DNA of 12,414 bases from Gammaproteobacteria bacterium. GTDB lineage: Bacteria > Pseudomonadota > Gammaproteobacteria > DRJJ01. The stretch spans positions 1 to 12,414 of the forward strand of contig DRJJ01000091.1 of assembly GCA_011052255.1 (NCBI GenBank). The letters run 5' to 3'. Under the pieces are notes generated by a model, which did no database searches, was not told the DNA's origin, and saw only the letters and a list, made by a program, of their open reading frames with translations. Positions 8,342 to 12,414 of this stretch are shown here, one piece after another. The position numbers and the translations under genes were made by a program. How positions within the stretch are numbered: the stretch's first letter is position 1; each line of letters opens with the position of its first letter.

Positions 8342-8457
8342 CTCATGGATCAGACGGCAGGCTTTTCCATGACCGTTGGCGGCATGGACGCCGCCATCGA
8401 GCGTACAGGGATGTATTCACAGCGTGTCATGGAAAAGCCTGCCGTCTGATCCATGAG
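8342..8457. repeat. 116-bp inverted-repeat element between amiB and mutL
   Basis: Two perfect 32-base inverted arms (8342-8373 and 8426-8457) enclose a 52-base centre. The centre holds a second perfect hairpin, TGGCGGC-ATGGAC-GCCGCCA (8377-8396), followed by the phrase ACAGGGATGTATTCAC. Each arm itself begins and ends with CATGG/CCATG, allowing alternative folding. In RNA the arms would form a very stable stem about 55 bases before the mutL start; a T6 run (8465-8470) follows seven bases after the arm, so partial termination is possible. No transposase gene and no clear target-site duplication are visible. From memory, similar palindromic intergenic elements recur in gammaproteobacterial genomes, but only one copy is here. 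Confidence 0.85.
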
Positions 8458-8496
8458 CTTTGCATTTTTTGCGTTGCACGCCAGCAAGCACTTTTT

Positions 8497-8505
8497 TGTT
8501 ACACT
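8497..8505 (+). promoter_or_regulatory. Possible extended -10 promoter just before mutL
   Basis: TG-T-TACACT fits an extended -10 element (TGnTATAAT). No good -35 is present at normal spacing; TTGCAC at 8474-8479 is 20 bases away. Transcription would start at about 8512-8513, almost exactly on the mutL ATG, implying a leaderless or nearly leaderless message. The absence of a recognisable Shine-Dalgarno sequence before mutL is compatible with this. Confidence 0.25.
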
Positions 8506-8512
8506 CCCGGAT

Positions 8513-10279
8513 ATGAAAATCCACACCCTGCCAGACCAACTCGTCAATCAGATAGCCGCTGGAGAAGTGGTCGAGCGTCCGGCTTCAGTGGTGAAGGAGT
8601 TACTGGAAAACAGCCTGGATGCCGGCGCTACGCGTATCGAAATTGATATTGAGCAGGGAGGCAAACGTCTGATTCGTATTCGTGATAATGGCCAGGGGAT
8701 GTCGGCTGAAGAGCTGCCGCTGTCGCTGGCCCGTCATGCGACCAGCAAGATCCGTTCACTGGCCGATCTCGAATCGGTGTCCAGCCTCGGTTTTAGAGGC
8801 GAGGCCTTGCCCAGTATCCGCTCGGTATCACAACTGAACCTGGTATCACGTGCAGCCGATGCGGAGCAGGCGTGGTCGATCACACCTGAACAGGACCAGC
8901 CGATGCCGGCGGCCCACCCGGTAGGTACCACTATCGAGATACGTGACCTGTTTTACAACACACCTGCTCGCCGTAAATTCCTGCGTACCGACAATACGGA
9001 ATTCGGGCATATCGACAAGCTGGTACAGAAACTGGTGTTGAGCCGCTTTGATGTGGAGTTTCATTTCAGTCATAACAAGCGTTCCCGACGACTATACAAA
9101 CCGGCACTGGATGCAGCCGCACAGTTGCAGCGAGTGTCTGACGTGCTGGGCCCTGCGTTCCGGGAGCATGCGATTAGTATCGACCTTAGCCATGCTGATT
9201 TTCGTTTGTGGGGCTGGGTAGCCAGCCCGAGCTTTTCACGTAGCCAGGCGGATATGCAGTACTTTTTTGTGAATCGTCGCATGGTGCGCGACAAACTGGT
9301 GGGTCATGCGGTGCGCCAGGCCTACCATGATGTGATGGTTCACGGCCGGCAACCGGCCTTTGTACTGTTTCTGGAATTGCCACCGACGATGGTGGACGTG
9401 AATGCCCATCCTGCCAAAACAGAAGTGCGTTTTCGCGATGGGCGGCTGGTGCATGATTTTCTGTTTCACTCCATCCATCAGGCGCTGGCCGAAGTGCGGC
9501 CCGATCCGCAGCAGGCCGAATCATTACTGGCCGGTAACACCACTTCTACGGTTGAGGCACAACCTTTTACTTATAGCGCTCGACCACCCCAACAATCGAG
9601 CATGCCACTGCCTGCAGGCGAACGGGTCAATGTGTATGAGGCCCTGTCGCAGGAAGGTCCGACGACGCAAGCTCATTCTGTTGCAGACGCTACCATTCCC
9701 CCGCTGGGCTACGCGCTGGCGCAGTTGCATGGTATTTATGTGCTTTCTCAAAATGCAGAAGGTCTGGTGATAGTCGACATGCACGCAGCGCATGAGCGTA
9801 TTACCTATGAACGACTGAAATCAGCTATGCAGGAGGGGGTCGTACGCGCCCAGCCGTTACTGGTGCCGGAGCGTTTTCAGGTCAGTGAACGCGAGGCAGA
9901 CATAGCAGAAAAGCACTTTGAGCTGTTTGCTAAACTGGGATTCGAGCTTGACCGCAGTGGGCCGGATACCCTGGTGGTCAGACAGGTGCCCAGCCTGTTG
10001 CGTCAGTCTGATGTGGTGACACTGGTGCGTGATGTACTGGCCGATCTGGTTCAGCATGGCAGCAGTTTGCGTCTCGATGAAGCGATCAACGAAGTGCTCT
10101 CTACTATGGCCTGTCACGGTTCGGTCAGGGCCAACCGGCGTTTGACTATTGAAGAAATGAACGCGCTGCTGCGATCGATGGAAGAGACCGAACGTAGTGG
10201 TCAGTGTAATCACGGTCGTCCGACCTGGAGGCAGTTATCGGTGCAGGAGCTGGACAGCCTGTTTATGCGTGGGCGGTGA
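8513..10279 (+). CDS. mutL: DNA mismatch repair protein MutL (endonuclease-type)
   Basis: Links MutS mismatch recognition to strand incision and removal. The product is 588 residues. The N-terminal GHKL ATPase has catalytic Glu29 in the ELLENSLDAG motif, DNGQGM with Asp58, ATSKI, and GFRGEALPSI. A variable linker (about 340-395) precedes the C-terminal dimerisation domain. That domain carries DMHAAHERITYE (422-433), ACH (533-535), CNHGRP (565-570) and a terminal FMR (584-586), matching the DQHA(X)2E(X)4E, ACR-like, C(P/N)HGRP and FxR motifs of metal-dependent MutL nicking enzymes; E. coli MutL, which works with MutH, lacks these. The start at 8513 matches the family N-terminus; an in-frame ATG at 8453 would add 20 residues derived partly from the upstream repeat. 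Confidence 0.97.
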   Translation: MKIHTLPDQLVNQIAAGEVVERPASVVKELLENSLDAGATRIEIDIEQGGKRLIRIRDNGQGMSAEELPLSLARHATSKIRSLADLESVSSLGFRGEALPSIRSVSQLNLVSRAADAEQAWSITPEQDQPMPAAHPVGTTIEIRDLFYNTPARRKFLRTDNTEFGHIDKLVQKLVLSRFDVEFHFSHNKRSRRLYKPALDAAAQLQRVSDVLGPAFREHAISIDLSHADFRLWGWVASPSFSRSQADMQYFFVNRRMVRDKLVGHAVRQAYHDVMVHGRQPAFVLFLELPPTMVDVNAHPAKTEVRFRDGRLVHDFLFHSIHQALAEVRPDPQQAESLLAGNTTSTVEAQPFTYSARPPQQSSMPLPAGERVNVYEALSQEGPTTQAHSVADATIPPLGYALAQLHGIYVLSQNAEGLVIVDMHAAHERITYERLKSAMQEGVVRAQPLLVPERFQVSEREADIAEKHFELFAKLGFELDRSGPDTLVVRQVPSLLRQSDVVTLVRDVLADLVQHGSSLRLDEAINEVLSTMACHGSVRANRRLTIEEMNALLRSMEETERSGQCNHGRPTWRQLSVQELDSLFMRGR

Positions 10280-10299
10280 AGCAATGTTGATACATTGCT
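10280..10299 (+). repeat. Small hairpin directly after the mutL stop
   Basis: AGCAATG-TTGATA-CATTGCT is a perfect 7-bp stem with a six-base loop that begins at the first base after the mutL TGA. No T-run follows, so it is not a standard terminator; it could protect the 3' end of a mutL message. Its loop and arm sequence TTGATAC (10287-10293) can alternatively pair with GTATCAA at 10313-10319. Confidence 0.4.
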
Positions 10300-10322
10300 G
10301 GCATGACAACACGTATCAATTC

Positions 10323-10422
10323 CTTCTCCCTCAGGGAGAAGGTTAGGATGAGGGGATATATAAAGCGATGTTCACCTTAGCTTATGATCCCCTCACCCCA
10401 GCCCTCTCCCTGAGGGAGAGGG
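10323..10422. repeat. Paired REP-like palindromes (BIME-like) between mutL and miaA
   Basis: Two palindromic units lie in opposite orientation. The left unit has CCTTCTCCCT-C-AGGGAGAAGG (10323-10343) plus a tail to 10357; the right unit has a lead from 10388 plus CCCTCTCCCT-G-AGGGAGAGGG (10402-10422). Each core is a perfect 10-bp stem with a one-base centre, and the two 35-base units are imperfect inverted copies of each other around a 30-base AT-rich middle. This is the architecture of bacterial interspersed mosaic elements. From memory, closely similar CCCTCTCCCT..AGGGAGAGGG sequences are dispersed in many gammaproteobacteria. Together with the small hairpin at 10280-10299 it accounts for most of the mutL-miaA gap. 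Confidence 0.8.
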
Positions 10423-10429
10423 GGTTTTT
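10402..10429 (+). terminator. Terminator-like hairpin immediately upstream of the miaA ribosome site
   Basis: The right palindromic unit (10402-10422) is followed by GG and five T residues (10425-10429), giving the form of an intrinsic terminator on the plus strand. It ends directly against AGGA (10430-10433), the probable Shine-Dalgarno sequence of miaA. The near-zero loop of the perfect palindrome would open to four or five bases in RNA. It may terminate mutL transcripts or attenuate read-through into miaA-hfq; activity is inferred only. Confidence 0.45.
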
Positions 10430-10441
10430 AGGACAGCAATA

Positions 10442-11392
10442 ATGCCTGAAACAGACAAACCGCTCGCTATCTTTATCATGGGCCCGACCGCCTGCGGCAA
10501 GACTGCGCTGGCGATGCAGCTGGTGCAACGCCTGTCGGCCGATATCATCAGCGTCGATTCCGCCATGATTTACAGAGGTATGGACATTGGCACGGCCAAA
10601 CCCTCGGCAGATGAGCTACAACAAGCCCCGCACCAGTTAATCGATATTCGTAACCCGGATCAGAGCTATTCGGCCGCAGAATTTCGCGATGACGCGTTGC
10701 AGCTGATGCAGCAGTCGGTAGCGGCACAGCGTATACCCTTGCTGGTGGGTGGCACGATGTTGTATTTCCGGGCACTGCAATACGGTCTGGCTGACCTGCC
10801 GGATGCAGATCCGGTGATACGCGAAAAGCTCAGTGCACAGGCCCAACACCTGGGGTGGGAGGCCATGCATGCACGTTTGGCAGAAATTGATCCGGTCAGT
10901 GCTGCCCGTATTCATGTCAATGATCCACAACGCATACAGCGGGCGCTGGAGGTCTACGAGATTACCGGTGAGTCATTGAGTGCCCGGCATGCGCGTCAGC
11001 AACAGCAGGAATTACCGTACCGGGTATTCAAAATCATTATTCGTCCTCAGCAGCGCCAGTTGCTGCATGAGCGTATTGCGCTGCGCTTTGAGCAGATGCT
11101 GGAGCATGGCCTGATTAATGAGGTGAGGGGCTTACAGGATAAATACGAACTGACTGATAGCGCCCCGGCGTTTCGTGCGGTAGGTTATCGGCAGATATCG
11201 GGGTACTTAGCCGGAGAATATAACTATTCTGAATTAATTCAAAAAGGTATAGCCGCTACGCGGCAGCTGGCCAAACGCCAGCTGACCTGGCTCAGGGACG
11301 AGCAGGCCGACTTTGAGTGCTTTGCAGAAGGCCCTAATTCCATAGGTAAGTTAATGAATTTGTTACAAGAGTTAACGGATCTGACCGGTTGA
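10442..11392 (+). CDS. miaA: tRNA dimethylallyltransferase
   Basis: Transfers the dimethylallyl group from dimethylallyl diphosphate to N6 of A37 in tRNAs reading UNN codons, giving i6A, the substrate of MiaB; cytosolic. The product is 316 residues, the normal length. Motifs in order are the P-loop GPTACGKT (14-21), DSAMIYRGMDIGTAKPS (39-55) with the conserved Asp39, GGTMLYFRAL, the RIHVNDPQRIQRALE segment, FRAVGYRQ, and ATRQLAKRQLTWLR near the C-terminus. The ATG has AGGA eight bases upstream. It lies between mutL and hfq as in E. coli, but the gap to mutL is 162 bp and filled by palindromic repeats, whereas the E. coli junction is very tight. Confidence 0.97.
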   Translation: MPETDKPLAIFIMGPTACGKTALAMQLVQRLSADIISVDSAMIYRGMDIGTAKPSADELQQAPHQLIDIRNPDQSYSAAEFRDDALQLMQQSVAAQRIPLLVGGTMLYFRALQYGLADLPDADPVIREKLSAQAQHLGWEAMHARLAEIDPVSAARIHVNDPQRIQRALEVYEITGESLSARHARQQQQELPYRVFKIIIRPQQRQLLHERIALRFEQMLEHGLINEVRGLQDKYELTDSAPAFRAVGYRQISGYLAGEYNYSELIQKGIAATRQLAKRQLTWLRDEQADFECFAEGPNSIGKLMNLLQELTDLTG

Positions 11393-11405
11393 TTCTTGCT
11401 CCATG

Positions 11406-11414
11406 TGTTATACT
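11406..11414 (+). promoter_or_regulatory. Candidate extended -10 promoter for hfq
   Basis: TG-T-TATACT is a strong extended -10 element (five of six bases in the hexamer plus the TG) starting 14 bases after the miaA stop. No good -35 hexamer is present at 16-18 bases, which extended -10 promoters tolerate. Transcription from about 11421 would give a leader of about 155 bases for hfq-hflX. In E. coli, hfq is also known to have its own promoters near this junction. Confidence 0.45.
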
Positions 11415-11425
11415 GATATTTTTAA

Positions 11426-11441
11426 GCCTGCCTTTTCAGGC
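11426..11441 (+). repeat. Hairpin at the predicted 5' end of the hfq leader
   Basis: GCCTG-CCTTTT-CAGGC is a perfect 5-bp GC-rich stem with a pyrimidine-rich six-base loop. It falls within a few bases of the predicted start from the 11406-11414 promoter, so it would be a 5'-terminal structure of that message. No T-run follows, so it is not a terminator. A second, very weak GGGT/ACCC hairpin occurs farther down the leader near 11490-11500. Confidence 0.3.
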
Positions 11442-11575
11442 CAATGGTGTTGATTACCCAATATTTCGTGCTGACACTTGAACTTTAGGGTACGCGACCC
11501 CACTAAGATAATAACAAACCAAGCGATAGATCGAGGTATATCTTGGATCAGACAATTAAAAAAAGGAGAGCCAAT

Positions 11576-11833
11576 ATGGCCAAAGGGCAATCATTACAAG
11601 AACCATTCCTAAATGCCCTGCGTAAAGAACGCGTTCCTGTATCTATTTTTCTGGTAAACGGGATTAAATTACAGGGGCAGATCGAATCATTCGATCAGTT
11701 CGTGGTGCTGCTAAAGAATACAGTTAGCCAAATGGTGTACAAACATGCGATTTCGACAGTGGTTCCGGCACGGAATGTACGTCTGGCGACCAATGAAGAT
11801 CAGTCTCAGGATTCAGAACCTGGCAATTTTTAA
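11576..11833 (+). CDS. hfq: RNA chaperone Hfq
   Basis: Hexameric Sm-like protein that pairs small RNAs with mRNAs and controls message stability. The product is 85 residues. The Sm1 region (VPVSIFLVNGIKLQGQIESF) and Sm2 region (YKHAIST) are nearly identical to E. coli Hfq. Differences in functional surfaces are Glu9 for Asp9, Lys17 for Arg17 in the rim patch, and Phe25 for Tyr25 on the distal A-rich RNA face. The C-terminal tail after residue 72 is short and acidic (about 13 residues, against about 30 in E. coli). The ATG at 11576 has an excellent AAGGAG (11563-11568) seven bases upstream; an in-frame TTG at 11543 is rejected. It lies between miaA and hflX as in E. coli. Confidence 0.97.
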   Translation: MAKGQSLQEPFLNALRKERVPVSIFLVNGIKLQGQIESFDQFVVLLKNTVSQMVYKHAISTVVPARNVRLATNEDQSQDSEPGNF

Positions 11834-11868
11834 TTCTGCAGGGTGTCATCTGGCAAGAGGTAGTACTG

Positions 11869-12414
11869 GTGTCTGCTGAACCGGCGCGTGAAAGTGCTGT
11901 ACTGGTGCATGTCGATTTTCCGGGTACTTCTGCCTCTGGTTTATCTGGCCACGATGCACGGGATGATCTGGCAGAGTTCGAAACGCTATGTCGTTCTGCT
12001 GGCGCGGAAGTGGCTGGTATATGCACGGCAAAAAGAACCACTCCTGACTCGCGCTATTTTATCGGCACGGGCAAGACCGATGAGCTGGCTGATATGGTTA
12101 CAGCCGTGCAGGCCGATCTGGTGTTGTTTAACCATGCTTTGTCACCCTCTCAGGAACGCAATCTTGAAACACGCCTGAAGTGCCGGGTGCTGGATCGTAC
12201 CGGTTTGATACTCGATATCTTCGCCCAGCGTGCACGTACCCATGAAGGCAAACTACAGGTTGAACTGGCACAGTTGACCCATTTATCCACGAGACTGATA
12301 CGCGGCTGGACACATCTGGAAAGACAGCGTGGTGGTATTGGTGTACGTGGGCCGGGTGAAAGTCAGCTTGAAACTGACCGTCGACTCATTGGTGCGCGTA
12401 TCAAGCAATTAAAA
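11869..12414 (+). CDS. hflX: Ribosome-associated GTPase HflX, N-terminal part (cut by window edge)
   Basis: HflX binds the 50S subunit and splits stalled or heat-damaged ribosomes. Only 182 codons are in the window; the family is about 420-450 residues, so the GTPase domain with its P-loop lies outside. The visible N-terminal HflX domain has YFIGTGKTDEL, LFNHALSPSQERNLE, RVLDRTGLILDIFAQRA, HEGKLQVELAQL and the glycine-rich GGIGVRGPGESQLETDRR. Translation most likely begins at the GTG at 11869, with AGAGG (11856-11860) eight bases upstream; the frame is open farther up but contains no ATG between the hfq stop and this GTG. It starts 35 bases after hfq and is probably co-transcribed with it, as in E. 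coli hfq-hflX. Confidence 0.95.
   Translation, partial: MSAEPARESAVLVHVDFPGTSASGLSGHDARDDLAEFETLCRSAGAEVAGICTAKRTTPDSRYFIGTGKTDELADMVTAVQADLVLFNHALSPSQERNLETRLKCRVLDRTGLILDIFAQRARTHEGKLQVELAQLTHLSTRLIRGWTHLERQRGGIGVRGPGESQLETDRRLIGARIKQLK

Noticed and set aside
8453..8512. Upstream in-frame ATG giving MutL 20 extra residues
   Set aside because: The ATG lies inside the repeat arm, and MutL proteins begin with the MKIHTLP-like start found at 8513.
8350..8547. Minus-strand open frame of 65 codons covering the amiB-mutL inverted repeat
   Set aside because: It is made almost entirely of the palindromic element and overlaps the mutL start; no family resemblance and no ribosome site. Such frames are a by-product of this kind of repeat.
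1..12414. Search for CRISPR arrays, tRNA or rRNA genes, transposases, toxin-antitoxin pairs or a new defence cassette
   Set aside because: No regularly spaced repeats, no RNA-gene signatures, and all long coding frames are accounted for by ten recognisable housekeeping genes.

Overview
The window is ordinary gammaproteobacterial chromosome with moderate GC. The evidence is the gene order queG / nnrED-tsaE-amiB-mutL-miaA-hfq-hflX, with queG divergent from the rest, which matches the conserved cluster known from Escherichia coli and relatives (yjeS / yjeF-yjeE-amiB-mutL-miaA-hfq-hflX). The proteins align along their length with that group, and Hfq is nearly identical to the enterobacterial and pseudomonad proteins through its Sm core. 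The species cannot be named from sequence alone.

Layout. 1-1566 (minus) is the N-terminal 522 codons of phosphoenolpyruvate carboxylase (ppc), running off the left edge. 1567-1854 is a divergent promoter region with a good ppc promoter. 1855-3501 (plus) is glucose-6-phosphate isomerase (pgi). 3502-3633 is a convergent gap with a short perfect hairpin repeat. 3634-4743 (minus) is epoxyqueuosine reductase (queG). From 4775 everything runs on the plus strand: nnrED (NAD(P)HX repair), tsaE overlapping it by ATGA (tRNA t6A synthesis), an AT-rich 213-bp control region, amiB (cell-separation amidase), a 214-bp gap with a large inverted-repeat element, mutL (mismatch repair), a 162-bp gap with a paired palindromic repeat, miaA (tRNA i6A37), a 183-bp leader, hfq, and the N-terminal 182 codons of hflX, cut by the right edge.

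Function. The left part is central carbon metabolism (anaplerotic CO2 fixation and the glucose-6-P/fructose-6-P step). The right part is a mixed housekeeping superoperon: tRNA modification (queuosine, t6A, i6A), metabolite repair, cell division, DNA repair, RNA chaperone and ribosome-associated GTPase. No mobile-element gene, CRISPR, tRNA, rRNA or defence system is visible, and I found no new multi-gene system.

The unusual material is between genes. Three different palindromic repeat elements sit in the gaps pgi/queG, amiB/mutL and mutL/miaA. The last two open up junctions that are very tight in E. coli and could alter transcription coupling inside the superoperon. MutL also carries the metal-dependent endonuclease motifs, suggesting MutH-independent mismatch repair.
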